Assembly: GCA_035461765.1 (NCBI GenBank)
Contig: DATHUY010000101.1
Span: 1 to 63,972 of the forward strand
Direction of reading: 5' to 3'
Source: Longimicrobiales bacterium
GTDB taxonomy: Bacteria > Gemmatimonadota > Gemmatimonadetes > Longimicrobiales > RSA9
Length of the DNA: 63,972 bases
Shown: positions 7,822 through 16,909 of the stretch, piece by piece
How positions within the stretch are numbered: the stretch's first letter is position 1
Layout: every line of letters begins with the position of its first letter
The notes under the pieces: generated by a model
Databases searched by the model: none
Seen by the model: the letters and a program-made list of their open reading frames with translations, nothing else
What the model was told of the DNA's origin: nothing
Made by a program: the position numbers and the translations under genes

Positions 7822-9149
7822 GCGTCCGTCACCACGATGCCGCTGCGATGGCGCAGCCGCCCGAGCGTTGCGAGCGGCAGTCGCGCGACAATGCCGATCC
7901 GGCCGCCCGCACCATCCTCATCGCGGCTCAGTACCTCGCCCTCGCGATACACCGTCGCCAGCGCCTCACCGTCGGCATACGGAATCTGCACCAGTACCTC
8001 CGGCCGCTGCTTGCGCAGTTCCGACAGCAGCAGCGCCTTCAGCTCCGCGAGGCCTTCCGCCTCGACCGCCGACGTGAACACGGCCGGCTCCTCGAACAGC
8101 GCTGTCGCGCGATTGCGGAACGCCTTCTCCTCGCCGTGCGTCAGCCGGTCCATCTTGTTGAACACGAGGATCGTCGGCCGCTCATCCAGGCCGAGCTGGC
8201 GGAGCACATCCTCCACCACTTCCTTCTGCTCCTCCCAGCCGGGATGCGACGCGTCGATCGCGTGCAGCAGCACGTCCGCCGTCATCGCTTCCTCGAGCGT
8301 CGCCGAGAACGACGCGACGAGATGATGCGGCAGCTTCCGGATGAACCCGACCGTGTCCGTGACCAGCGCCTTCATCCCGGGCTCCAGCTCGACCACGCGC
8401 GTCGACGGATCCAGCGTCGCGAAGAGCCGGTCCTCGATGAAAATGTCGGAGCCCGACAGGGCGGCCAGGATGGATGACTTGCCGGCGTTCGTGTAGCCGA
8501 CCAGTGCGGCTGTGAACTCGTCGGAACGACCCTTCCGCTGCGTCTCGCGGCGGCGTGCCACGACCTCGAGCTTCTCGCGCAGGTCTCCGATCCGTCGGCC
8601 GATCAGGCGACGGTCCGTTTCCAGCTGCGTTTCACCCGGACCACGGAACCCGATACCGCCGCGGATGCGTGAAAGGTGCGTCCACATGCGCTTCAGCCGC
8701 GGCAGCATGTACTGCAGCTGCGCGAGCTCGACCTGCATCTGCGCTTCCGATGACCGCGCGCGGGTGGCGAAGATGTCGAGAATGAGCTCCGCGCGATCCA
8801 TCACGCGCGTCTTGAGCGAGTCCTCCAGGTTCTTGCCCTGGGCCGGAGAGAGCTCTTCGTCGAAAATGACGAGCGTCGCGTTCTTCTGCGCGATCAGCTC
8901 ACGCAGCTCGCCAACCTTGCCTTCGCCGAGGAAGAACTTCGGGTGGGGTGAATCCAGGCGCTGCTGCAGCATTCCGACCACTTGCGCACCGGCCGTATCC
9001 GTCAGGCGTGCGAGCTCCTCGAGGTGCTCATCGGTATCCTGCAGCGGCATCGATTTCAGCGGGGCCGCCACCAGTATGGCACGCTCCCGCGGGTCCTTCG
9101 TGTCGAGTATATCAGGCTCCTTGTGCTGCCCGTGAATCAGTCCGTTCAA
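7818..9149 (-). CDS. hflX: Ribosome-associated GTPase HflX
   Basis: HflX binds the 50S subunit and splits stalled or hibernating ribosomes, especially after heat shock. The 443-residue protein has the HflX N-terminal domain with FLGEGKVGELREL, a helical linker, and a G domain with VGYTNAGKSS (G1, about residue 215), DTVGFIRKLP (G3) and NKMD (G4). The C-terminal part ends with a basic GRLRHRSG segment. The best start in frame is TTG at 9149, about 35 residues before the first conserved block. It has no good Shine-Dalgarno site, so the exact start is uncertain. It appears to head the operon that runs down to ispE. Confidence 0.94.
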   Translation of the reverse strand: MNGLIHGQHKEPDILDTKDPRERAILVAAPLKSMPLQDTDEHLEELARLTDTAGAQVVGMLQQRLDSPHPKFFLGEGKVGELRELIAQKNATLVIFDEELSPAQGKNLEDSLKTRVMDRAELILDIFATRARSSEAQMQVELAQLQYMLPRLKRMWTHLSRIRGGIGFRGPGETQLETDRRLIGRRIGDLREKLEVVARRRETQRKGRSDEFTAALVGYTNAGKSSILAALSGSDIFIEDRLFATLDPSTRVVELEPGMKALVTDTVGFIRKLPHHLVASFSATLEEAMTADVLLHAIDASHPGWEEQKEVVEDVLRQLGLDERPTILVFNKMDRLTHGEEKAFRNRATALFEEPAVFTSAVEAEGLAELKALLLSELRKQRPEVLVQIPYADGEALATVYREGEVLSRDEDGAGGRIGIVARLPLATLGRLRHRSGIVVTDA

Positions 9150-9190
9150 TCTACTGCCGCGACCCCCGCCGCGTCAGTCCGGCGGACACG

Positions 9191-9667
9191 TCAGTCGCGG
9201 ACGCCGGCGAGCGATACAATCCCGGTCTTCGAGTACGGGATCGTGCGCCCGATCGGCTGCGACAGCCGTACGTCGCCCCGTACACGATAATTGAATGTGC
9301 CCGTGTCGAGTATCGAGCGAACGGCACCACCCAGGTCGTCGTAGCGGAACTGGATCGGCACCTCGACGATCGTGGACCCGTTGCCACGCACGCGGACCGG
9401 ATCTTCCACTGTGCCCTGCGAGAAGCTCACCCAGCGGCCGGCGCTGTCCGGATGCTCGACCTGCATGTCATAGCTGATCGACCGGGTCTCCAGATCGAAC
9501 CCGTTCGGGTTTCCGACATACACCTGGGCGTAAAGCGTGCCTCCGCGCAGGCCGATGCCGCCCACACGGACCGATTCGATACGCACCTCTGGCTCGCGCA
9601 CCACGCTCGAGCATGCCGCGGCGAGGAGCAGAACGGGAAGAAGCAGTGAACGGGTCCTGATCATCAT
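9191..9667 (-). CDS. LEA14-like (WHy domain) lipoprotein
   Basis: A 158-residue exported lipoprotein. The signal peptide ends in a lipobox, LLAAACSS, with cysteine near residue 19. The rest is a beta-rich domain with VYVGNPNGFDL and a second half TIVEVPIQFRYDDL, as in LEA type 2/water-stress (WHy) proteins. Members occur in cell envelopes and are linked loosely to desiccation or stress tolerance; no reaction is known. A second ATG lies directly after the first. It is 41 bases upstream of hflX, on the same strand. Confidence 0.8.
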   Translation of the reverse strand: MMIRTRSLLLPVLLLAAACSSVVREPEVRIESVRVGGIGLRGGTLYAQVYVGNPNGFDLETRSISYDMQVEHPDSAGRWVSFSQGTVEDPVRVRGNGSTIVEVPIQFRYDDLGGAVRSILDTGTFNYRVRGDVRLSQPIGRTIPYSKTGIVSLAGVRD

Positions 9668-9792
9668 GGCGCCCTGTTACGGTTCACGTGACGTTACTCG
9701 CCGTTCGATATGGCAAGTGCCGGACCCCCCGCCCCGCCTGTGCGAGAGCGGTATTCTGTGGTCCCGGCGATACTTGCAGAGGTCATGAGGCA

Positions 9793-9826
9793 GCGGCGGG
9801 TGTCCCGGTCCGGGGACGCCCGCCGC
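9793..9826 (-). terminator. Strong hairpin downstream of htrA
   Basis: GCGGCGGGTGTCCC pairs with GGGACGCCCGCCGC (14 pairs, one G-U) around a short loop. It lies 25 bases beyond the htrA stop and 125 bases before the lipoprotein start. There is no clear T-run on the minus strand, so termination may be Rho-assisted. Confidence 0.55.
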
Positions 9827-9850
9827 TCTTCCAGTGCCGAGCACGCTCTC

Positions 9851-11302
9851 CTACTGCCTGGTCCGATACACGCGCAGCACCTCGCCCATCTCCGGATCAA
9901 ACACCCGCAGCTCGACGGGCTGTCCGGGACGGATACCGCGTGCGACCTCGCGCACATCCCCCGGGGTCCGGATGCGACGGCCGTTGATCGCCAGCACGAT
10001 GGTACCCCGCGCGACCACATTCGCAGCCGATCCCTGCGGCTGGCCTGTCACCATGACGCCTCCTTCACCCCGATAGCCCGCCTCCTGCGCCAGCTGCGGC
10101 GTCAGCGCGGTGACAGCGAACCCGAGTACCTGTTCGGGCTCCTCCTGCTGCGGCTCCGGCGCCGGGCCTGCCGCCACGTCTGGACGCGGGAATTCGCCGA
10201 GCGTGACTCGCACTTCCTGCCGTCGACCGTCACGCAGGACGCCTAGCGCGACCTCCTGGTTGGGGCGCAGGCCGGCGAGCCGGGTGATCAGGTCGGAGTG
10301 GTCCAGTATGGGTGTATCGTTGACGGACAGGATGATGTCGCCGATGCGCAGGCCGGCGCGCTGGGCCGGGAGATCGTCCTGAACGCCCGTGATCAGAGCA
10401 CCGCGCACCTCGCGCAGCTCGTACAGCTCGGCCTCCGTGGCCGTAACGGGCTGGACGGCGACGCCGAGCTGCGGGCGCCGCAGGTAACCGAACTCGAGCA
10501 GGTCGGTCATTACGCGGCGCGCCAGCGTGATCGGCACCGCAAAGCCGTAACCCACGAACCGGTCACTGCCGAAGATGGCCGAGTTGATCCCCACGACCCG
10601 GCCGAACAGGTCGATCAGCGGACCGCCCGAATTGCCCGGGTTGATCACGGCATCCGTCTGAATGAACGACTCGAGCTGGAGATCCCCGCCCGATATCTGG
10701 CGGCCCGTGGCGCTTACGATGCCGGCTGTGACGGTAAAGTTCAGGCCCAGCGGATTGCCGAGCGCGAGCACCCAGTCGCCGACGCGCAGATTATCGGAAT
10801 CGCCGAGCGGCGCCGTGGGCAGGGACTCACCCGGCGCAGGATCGATCTTGATCACGGCAATGTCGGTCTCGAGATTGCCGCCAATCACCTCAGCGCGGTA
10901 CTCACGGCCATCCACCAGGCGCACGGTCAGCTGCGAGGCTTCCGCGACGACGTGGTTATTCGTCAGGATGTGCCCATCGGCATTCACGATCACGCCCGAG
11001 CCGCTCCCGCGGCGCGGCTGCTGCGGCCCGAATCCGGGCGGGAGCAGGTCGCGGAATCCGGGCGGGATCTGATCGTTCCGCGCGCTGAGCGGCGCCTGTT
11101 CCACCGAGATGTACACGACGGCGGGCAGCGCCTGCTCCGCTGCGGCGCGGAACGCCGCCGACAGGGCGATCGCCGTGGTCGTGTCCGCTATCCCGGGTGC
11201 GCCAAGCCGTTGGCGTACCTGCTGCTGCGCCGGCGTCTGCGCAGTTGCCACGACGGGCGTCAGCAGCAGCGCGATGGCCAGCCAGCGACCTCTTCTCAGC
11301 AT
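9851..11302 (-). CDS. htrA: Periplasmic serine protease, HtrA/DegP family
   Basis: An exported chaperone-protease that degrades misfolded envelope proteins. The 483 residues comprise a signal peptide (cleavage after about residue 21, ATAQT), a trypsin-like domain with His117 (TNNHVV), Asp147 (ETDIAV) and Ser225 (PGNSGGP), and two PDZ domains (about 255-345 and 380-475). GAGGAGATC gives a clear ribosome binding site before the ATG at 11302. It follows hsp20 on the same strand with a hairpin between them. A heat- or envelope-stress pairing of hsp20 and htrA is plausible, but no CIRCE or ROSE element was seen. The gene symbol degP would also fit. Confidence 0.95.
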   Translation of the reverse strand: MLRRGRWLAIALLLTPVVATAQTPAQQQVRQRLGAPGIADTTTAIALSAAFRAAAEQALPAVVYISVEQAPLSARNDQIPPGFRDLLPPGFGPQQPRRGSGSGVIVNADGHILTNNHVVAEASQLTVRLVDGREYRAEVIGGNLETDIAVIKIDPAPGESLPTAPLGDSDNLRVGDWVLALGNPLGLNFTVTAGIVSATGRQISGGDLQLESFIQTDAVINPGNSGGPLIDLFGRVVGINSAIFGSDRFVGYGFAVPITLARRVMTDLLEFGYLRRPQLGVAVQPVTATEAELYELREVRGALITGVQDDLPAQRAGLRIGDIILSVNDTPILDHSDLITRLAGLRPNQEVALGVLRDGRRQEVRVTLGEFPRPDVAAGPAPEPQQEEPEQVLGFAVTALTPQLAQEAGYRGEGGVMVTGQPQGSAANVVARGTIVLAINGRRIRTPGDVREVARGIRPGQPVELRVFDPEMGEVLRVYRTRQ

Positions 11303-11351
11303 GATCTCCTCGCTCTCGTTTCAATACCCACATGCGCGACGGGCGCACGAA

Positions 11352-11376
11352 GGGCCGGTGCTGCAAGCACCGGCCC
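11352..11376 (-). terminator. Hairpin between hsp20 and htrA
   Basis: GGGCCGGTGCT and AGCACCGGCCC form a perfect 11-bp stem with a GCA loop. It lies 33 bases after the hsp20 stop and 50 bases before the htrA start. Only a weak TTCG follows on the minus strand, so it may attenuate rather than stop transcription into htrA. Confidence 0.6.
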
Positions 11377-11408
11377 ACTGCGTGTCACGCCGCCGACGCG
11401 CGGCGGTC

Positions 11409-11897
11409 TCAGCCCTTGGCGTTCTCGATGCGACGGCCGCTCTCGCGGTTCGTCGCTTTCACCTGAATACGGCGCGGCTTCGCCTCCTCCGACTTCGGCA
11501 GACGCACACTCAGGATTCCATCCTCGTAGTGAGCCTCGCACTGGTCTCCCTTCACTGTCGGCGGCACAGTGAAGCTGCGCTGATAGCGCCCGTAGCGACG
11601 CTCGAACAGCCGGTAATCCGAATCCTTCCGGCCCTCCTCGCGCTGCACCTTCTTCTCGCCCGCGATCGTGAGGACGTTGTTTTCCAGCGTGATATCGAGG
11701 TCCTCATTGCGGAAGCCCGGCATCTCGACCTCGAACCGGATCTCGTCGTCCGTCTCCACCACCTCCGCCGGCATGGCCACCAGACCGCCGTTCTCCGCAT
11801 CCGGCCACATCGAGCCGGCCAGACGGTCCATCTCGCGGCTCATGCCCAGCAGCGAATCGAGTGCAGAGCCACCACGACCACGTGTCATAGGAATCAT
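11409..11897 (-). CDS. hsp20: Small heat shock protein, Hsp20 / alpha-crystallin family
   Basis: An ATP-independent holdase that binds unfolding proteins in the cytoplasm. The 162 residues include the alpha-crystallin domain (about 50-145) with VEMPGFRNEDLDITLENNVLT, and the C-terminal I/V-x-I/V-like anchor LSVRLP before a basic tail. The ATG at 11897 is chosen because GGAGG lies 8 bases upstream. The open frame continues another 66 codons upstream, but that sequence looks non-coding. A second ATG follows three codons later. Confidence 0.95.
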   Translation of the reverse strand: MIPMTRGRGGSALDSLLGMSREMDRLAGSMWPDAENGGLVAMPAEVVETDDEIRFEVEMPGFRNEDLDITLENNVLTIAGEKKVQREEGRKDSDYRLFERRYGRYQRSFTVPPTVKGDQCEAHYEDGILSVRLPKSEEAKPRRIQVKATNRESGRRIENAKG

Positions 11898-12161
11898 TGC
11901 TCCACCTCCATGGTTTCTCCACGTCGGCGCGCCCGCCGCACACCCTGCACGGCGCTGCGACGCGCCCCACGATATATCACGGCATTGGCCGTGCCCGTCG
12001 CGCGCGCCGATGTGGCAGATGCGCAGCCGCTTCAGAGGTGGTGTGTTTGTCGATTCGACATGCCGCTTGCCGAAATTGCCGACTGTACCGAGCATGGCAC
12101 GGCAATCACGCCGCTGGCGACCGTCAATGGACCGCCACGGCGCTCGAGCGGAGCACGACGA

Positions 12162-13613
12162 CTATTCCGACTCGGCCTCCCGGCGGAGACGGTCCCAGTA
12201 CTCGATGCGCTTGCGGACGTCCTTCTCGAAGCCGAGCGCGCCGGGCTCGTAGAACCGTGCGCCACGCAGCTCATCGGGCAGGTGCTCCTGCGGGACGAAG
12301 CTGCCCTCGTAGTCGTGGGCGTACCTGTAGCCGTCGTGATATCCGAGATCCTTCATGAGACGCGTGGGCGCGTTGCGGATATGGAGCGGCACGGCTGCAG
12401 CGGGCGTCTTCCTCGCGGCATCGAGTGCAGCGTTGAGCGCGCGATAGGACGCGTTCGACTTCGGCGCCGTTGCCAGATAGATCGTCATCTCGGCCAGGGG
12501 CAGGAAACCCTCCGGCGGTCCGAGGATCTGGAACGCCTGCCGCGCGCCGACGGCGACCTGGAGCGCGTTCGGATCGGCCATCCCGATGTCTTCCGCCGCC
12601 ATTGCGATCGCGCGCCGGAAGATGATCAGCGGATCCTGACCGCCCTCGATCATGCGTGCCATCCAGTAGAGTGCGCCGTCGGCGTCGCTGCCGCGCAGCG
12701 CCTTGTGATAGGCGGACAGGATGTTGAAATGCTCTTCACCGCCCTTGTCGTAGCGCGCGAAACGCAGCTGCATGGCCTCGCGCGCGAGATCCACCGTGAT
12801 CCGTCGGTCAGCACCCGCAAGCGTCGCTGCGGTTTCCAGCGTATTGAGCGCACGGCGCGCATCGCCATCCGCTTCGACACTGATCATCTCGAACGCATCG
12901 TCATCGACGTTCAGCTGGAGGCCCCCGAGGCCATGAACGCTGTCGGCAACCGCGCGCCGGAGGATCACCTGCAGCGCGTCGGGGGACAACGGTTTCAGCA
13001 CGAACACCCTGGAGCGGCTGAGCAGCGCGCCGATTACCTCGAATGACGGGTTCTCCGTCGTCGCCCCGATCAAATCGATAGTGCCCGCCTCGACATGCGG
13101 CAGAAACGCATCCTGCTGCGCCTTGTTGAAGCGATGTATCTCATCGCAGAACAGGATCGTGCGACGCTGCACCGCGCGGTGGCGCTCCTTCGCCTCGGCA
13201 ATGATCGCGCGTACGCGCGCGACACCTTCCGTTACCGCGCTGAAGTGCACGAACGCCGCCTGCGTGCGCTCAGCGATGATCCGTGCGAGCGTAGTCTTGC
13301 CGGTGCCCGGCGGACCCCAGAAGATGACACTGCCGATCGCATCCTTCTCGATCAGCTCACGGAGCGCCTTGCCTGACCCCAGCAGATGCTCCTGTCCAAC
13401 GTAATCGTCCAGCGTGCGCGGGCGCATGCGCGCGGCGAGCGGCGCAGCGGCGTCCGCACCGCCATCGTCCGCGCCGCCGCGGGTGCCCGCCGCCGGCGAT
13501 GCCGAGTCGGGCGTCCCACCGGCCGCAGCGCCGCCAGGTGCGGAACGGGAGTCGCGCCCGTGCGTGCCCCCGCCGGGTGCCTCTCCGAACAGGCTCAGCT
13601 CATCATCTTCCAT
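12162..13613 (-). CDS. rarA: Replication-associated recombination protein A (RarA/MgsA AAA+ ATPase)
   Basis: A AAA+ ATPase related to clamp loaders and RuvB that acts at stalled replication forks. The 483 residues hold Walker A GPPGTGKTT (100-108), Walker B ILFCDEIH (about 153-160), sensor 1 GATTENPSFEV and the C-terminal MgsA tetramerisation region. The first 60 residues are Gly/Ala/Asp-rich and low in complexity, a linker absent from E. coli RarA; the sequence LSLFGEAP at the extreme N-terminus looks like a sliding-clamp-binding peptide (inference). The ATG overlaps the ZIP gene's stop by one base. Confidence 0.95.
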   Translation of the reverse strand: MEDDELSLFGEAPGGGTHGRDSRSAPGGAAAGGTPDSASPAAGTRGGADDGGADAAAPLAARMRPRTLDDYVGQEHLLGSGKALRELIEKDAIGSVIFWGPPGTGKTTLARIIAERTQAAFVHFSAVTEGVARVRAIIAEAKERHRAVQRRTILFCDEIHRFNKAQQDAFLPHVEAGTIDLIGATTENPSFEVIGALLSRSRVFVLKPLSPDALQVILRRAVADSVHGLGGLQLNVDDDAFEMISVEADGDARRALNTLETAATLAGADRRITVDLAREAMQLRFARYDKGGEEHFNILSAYHKALRGSDADGALYWMARMIEGGQDPLIIFRRAIAMAAEDIGMADPNALQVAVGARQAFQILGPPEGFLPLAEMTIYLATAPKSNASYRALNAALDAARKTPAAAVPLHIRNAPTRLMKDLGYHDGYRYAHDYEGSFVPQEHLPDELRGARFYEPGALGFEKDVRKRIEYWDRLRREAESE

Positions 13614-14335
13614 CAGTGCGGCATGTCGGGCAGGAGCATCTGAAGGGCGATGTAGGCGAGGACACCGGCTAGGAACCCGCCATGGACGCCGATACTGCGC
13701 TCATGCTGTGATTCGGGAATGAGGTTCGACGCGGCGACATACAGTGTGACACCGGCGGCGAGCGGCAGGCCGTAGGCGGCCATCGTGCCAACGAACGGCG
13801 TGATGAGCGCGCCCGCAACCGTGGCGGCGGCAATGCCGAGCACGGCTCCGATCGTCTTCTGCGGTGTGTTGCCGCTCGCGAGCATGATGCTCCCGAGCGA
13901 TACGCCGGTCGGCACCTTGTGCAGCAGGATGCCGGTAAATACCAGCAGTCCGAGCGAGCCGCTCTCGAGGAAGCCGCTGCTGATGGCTACGCCGTCGAAA
14001 AACGAGTGCGGGAGCAGCCCGACGAGTGCCCAGACCCCGATTCCGCGTGACACCATCGCATCCGTGTGTGTCTCCTCGCCGAAATGGAAATGAGGCGTGA
14101 GCGTGTGCTGCGTCACGTGCACGACCAGGTAGCCGAGGAGAACGGCAATGAACCCGCCGCGCACATCGATCGCGTGCGGGAGCATGCCGAGAATGACGAG
14201 CGCCAGCATGAAGCCGGCGCCGAAGCCTGTCAGCGCTGCGAGCAGACCGCGGTCACGACCGCTGCGCCAGATGACGAGGAGGCCCCCGCCGACGTCGCCA
14301 AGCGCCGCGAGCGCGGCAAACAGGACGCCGGTCAC
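13613..14335 (-). CDS. ZIP family metal transporter
   Basis: A 240-residue inner-membrane carrier, probably for zinc or other divalent cations. It has about eight helices, and the ZIP signature helices HSFFDGVAI (about 109-117) and LLHKVPTGVSL (about 138-148) carry the metal-binding His, Asp and Lys positions. A histidine-rich loop, TPHFHFGEETH, precedes them. The GTG start lies 31 bases after the cca stop, and the stop overlaps rarA. Metal specificity cannot be read from the sequence. The lysine in HKVP, in place of HE, marks a GufA-like or bacterial variant of the family. Confidence 0.88.
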   Translation of the reverse strand: MTGVLFAALAALGDVGGGLLVIWRSGRDRGLLAALTGFGAGFMLALVILGMLPHAIDVRGGFIAVLLGYLVVHVTQHTLTPHFHFGEETHTDAMVSRGIGVWALVGLLPHSFFDGVAISSGFLESGSLGLLVFTGILLHKVPTGVSLGSIMLASGNTPQKTIGAVLGIAAATVAGALITPFVGTMAAYGLPLAAGVTLYVAASNLIPESQHERSIGVHGGFLAGVLAYIALQMLLPDMPH

Positions 14336-14366
14336 GTCGTACCTGTGCGCGGGTGCGGCCGGCGCG

Positions 14367-15704
14367 TCACGCGTCGCCGTCCATCTCGCGCACCATGCGC
14401 AGCAGCGCCTTGCGATCGTTCAGGGATGGGTCCTCGATCACACAGTCGAGCAGCTCGCGCAGGATCTCGCCGTAACGCGGGCCGGGCGGCAGGCCGAGTG
14501 TCTTGAGATCATCGCCATCGATCGCGAGGTCACCGGTGGCCAGCGGCGGCTGGGCCGCGAGCACGCGGCGCACATGGCGCCAGCGACCGGCAAGATCGTC
14601 ATCGCCGCGCGCGACCGGATTTGCGCGCCAGAGCGCGATACGCAGCCGGAACAGGTCCGGCACGAGAGCCGGCGGGACGTGGAGTAGCCATCTGCGTACG
14701 CCGGCATCCGGCGAATCGGGCGGGAAGAGATCGGACTGCTTTGCGACGAGTGTCGCGACGCGCTCCGTATCCGCGTTCGATGCCTTGAGCCGTTCCATCA
14801 GCTCGCGCGCCTTGCGCGCGCCAAACACCTCGTGCCCGGTGAAGCGCCAGCCGCCGCGCAGGTCGCGCGAAGCGGCGGCCGGCATGCCGACGGCATGGAG
14901 GAGCGCCGTGAGCCGCAGCAGCGGCCGCGTCTGCGGAATGGCATCGACTGCCGCCAGCGTCCGCCGCCACGCGTCACTCGGAGCATCGCCGAGCGTGAGC
15001 GATGCGAGCTGCTGCAGCTCCGGGTAGAGCTGCGCGAGTGCACCGGATCGCTCGTAAAGCAGCAGCGCGGCGGACGCGTGCGGCGTCCGGCCGAGCACTT
15101 TCAGCAGCTCCTCGCGCACGCGTTCGGCCGAGAGAACGGTGAGGTGCGGCACTGCGGCCGTGAGTGCCGCCCAGGTGGACGGCTCCGGCTCCAGCACGAA
15201 ATGGCCGGCAAAGCGCAGCCCGCGCAGCACGCGCAGATAGTCCTCGGCAAATCGTTCGGCCGGCTCGCCGACCGTGCGCAGCCTGGCCGCCTTCAGGTCG
15301 GCCAGGCCGTGATACGGGTCGCGCACCTCATCATGGATGGGATGCCATGCCATGGCGTTGAACGTGAAGTCGCGCCGTGACAGGTCCTCGTCGATCGTGT
15401 GCGCGAACTCGACGACCGCATGGCGTCCGGACGTCTCGATGTCGCGCCGGAACGTCGTTACCTCGTACAGCACGCCGTCCGCACCGAACACACCGACCGT
15501 GCCGTGCTCGATGCCGATCGGCACTGTGCGACGGAAGAGCCGGCGCACCTCGTGCGGTCGTGCGCTCGTGGCCAGGTCCCAGTCAACATGCGGCGTCCCG
15601 AGCAGCGCGTCGCGAACGGCGCCGCCCACGGCCCATACGTCGTGGCCGGCGTGATCGAGTTTCTGCGCGATCTCGAGAACGGAGCGCGGCGGACTGAGCT
15701 GCAT
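14367..15704 (-). CDS. cca: CCA tRNA nucleotidyltransferase / poly(A) polymerase family
   Basis: A class II nucleotidyltransferase of about 445 residues. The catalytic head has the GGAVRDALLG motif, the DWDLAT metal-binding pair (about residues 40-45) and the RRDFTFNAMA motif that follows it. The C-terminal region has an HD-like segment, LLHAVG...GHE, in which the usual HD pair is altered. It adds or repairs the CCA end of tRNAs; tRNA-Gln in this window lacks an encoded CCA. A poly(A) polymerase role cannot be excluded. I prefer the ATG at 15704, which overlaps the SDR stop by one base (TGATG); a GTG three codons earlier (15713) is in frame. Confidence 0.9.
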   Translation of the reverse strand: MQLSPPRSVLEIAQKLDHAGHDVWAVGGAVRDALLGTPHVDWDLATSARPHEVRRLFRRTVPIGIEHGTVGVFGADGVLYEVTTFRRDIETSGRHAVVEFAHTIDEDLSRRDFTFNAMAWHPIHDEVRDPYHGLADLKAARLRTVGEPAERFAEDYLRVLRGLRFAGHFVLEPEPSTWAALTAAVPHLTVLSAERVREELLKVLGRTPHASAALLLYERSGALAQLYPELQQLASLTLGDAPSDAWRRTLAAVDAIPQTRPLLRLTALLHAVGMPAAASRDLRGGWRFTGHEVFGARKARELMERLKASNADTERVATLVAKQSDLFPPDSPDAGVRRWLLHVPPALVPDLFRLRIALWRANPVARGDDDLAGRWRHVRRVLAAQPPLATGDLAIDGDDLKTLGLPPGPRYGEILRELLDCVIEDPSLNDRKALLRMVREMDGDA

Positions 15705-16465
15705 CAGCCGCACATCACGGAGCCGCCGTTCACATTGACCGTCTCCCCCGTGATGTGGCGCGCCAGATCCGAGCAGAGGAAAACGACGGGGCCTGCGACA
15801 TCATCCGCACTCGCCACGCGGCCGAGGGGAATGCCTGCCTCGATCCTCCTCCGACCGCCACCCGCGTACGGCAGCTCCGCCATCTCCGTGTCGATCCAGC
15901 CGGGCGCTACGCAGTTGACGGTCGTGCCCTGCCCCGCCAGCTCGACCGCTACGCCCTTCACGAACGAGATCAAAGCGCCTTTCGACGCCGCGTAGTCGGC
16001 GTGTCCCGCTTCACCGCGCTGCCCGGCCGTCGAGCTGATCAGCACGATCCGGCCGTCGTCGGACATCATGCGCGCGGCCTCGCGCGTACTGTAGAAAATG
16101 GAGTCCAGGTTGATCGCGATGGTGCGCTGCCACTGCTCGTCCGACATCAGAGAAACCGGCTGGTATTCGGGCGGCCAGATACCGGCGTTGCCGACGAAGA
16201 TGTCCAGGCCGCCGAACTCCTCGCGCGCATGCCGGAACAGCTGCTCGACCTCGCGCCGCGTCGACAGGTCGCCCGAGTGACGCCACGCCGGCACGCCCAG
16301 CTGCTCCAGCTCCGTGACCACCGCCGCGGCATCTTCGTGCCGGCTCTGATAGGAGATACCCACCCGGGCTCCTGCGCGGCCCAGCATCAGCGCGATGGCG
16401 CGACCGACGCCGCGCGAGCCGCCCGTCACGAGGGCGCGTTTCCCCAGAAGGTCGATACCGAGCAC
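15704..16465 (-). CDS. Short-chain dehydrogenase/reductase (FabG-like)
   Basis: A 253-residue NAD(P)-dependent oxidoreductase of the classical SDR fold. It has the cofactor motif TGGSRGVGRA (about 14-23), GNAGI (about 92-96), and the catalytic Ser145, Tyr158 and Lys162 (YAASK). It resembles 3-oxoacyl-ACP reductases, but no fatty acid genes are adjacent, so the substrate is open. The GTG start directly abuts the upstream TGA. It is coupled to cca downstream. The C-terminal NVNGGSVMCG replaces the VDGGM ending common in FabG. Confidence 0.88.
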   Translation of the reverse strand: MLGIDLLGKRALVTGGSRGVGRAIALMLGRAGARVGISYQSRHEDAAAVVTELEQLGVPAWRHSGDLSTRREVEQLFRHAREEFGGLDIFVGNAGIWPPEYQPVSLMSDEQWQRTIAINLDSIFYSTREAARMMSDDGRIVLISSTAGQRGEAGHADYAASKGALISFVKGVAVELAGQGTTVNCVAPGWIDTEMAELPYAGGGRRRIEAGIPLGRVASADDVAGPVVFLCSDLARHITGETVNVNGGSVMCG

Positions 16466-16909
16466 TCAGGCCCCCATCCACTTCCCGCCGAGCACCGACG
16501 CATGCGAGCGCTCAGCCGTGAGGAACTCTTCGATCATGGTGCGCGTCCTTTCATCCAGCGCCTCGGCCAGCAGTTGCTCATAACGTTCGATCTCGTCCTC
16601 TTCGCTGGCGCGGGCGACGCCCTCCCAGCTGTCCAGGTCAACCGCCGGCGCTGGCTCCGCACCGAGGTCGGCGACCGGTTCGCCGAACTCCACGAGCCGC
16701 ACCGTCAACCGCGACAGATGATGCTGCTCGTCCGCGTGCAGCCCGTTCATGCGCTCGGACAGATCCACGGCGTTTGCTTCCTCGGCCGCAGCAGCGAGCG
16801 CGCGGTAGAACAACGCCTGGCGCTTTTCCGCGAGACGCGCCTCGTGCAGGAGTCTTATCGCCCCGGGCGCCGGCCTCATCGTGGCGGATTCCGATGGCGC
16901 ACCGCTCAT
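16466..16909 (-). CDS. Ferritin-like / rubrerythrin-like protein
   Basis: A 147-residue all-helical protein. Four helices supply the expected di-iron ligands: Glu in EKRQ (helix 1), ADEQHH (ExxH, helix 2), EEDEIERYE (helix 3) and TAERSH (ExxH, helix 4). This pattern fits a small erythrin or rubrerythrin-type oxidase for peroxide or iron handling, without the rubredoxin domain. It overlaps gmhA by four bases (ATGA) and sits inside the alaS-cca operon. The link to tRNA and heptose genes is unexplained. Confidence 0.75.
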   Translation of the reverse strand: MSGAPSESATMRPAPGAIRLLHEARLAEKRQALFYRALAAAAEEANAVDLSERMNGLHADEQHHLSRLTVRLVEFGEPVADLGAEPAPAVDLDSWEGVARASEEDEIERYEQLLAEALDERTRTMIEEFLTAERSHASVLGGKWMGA

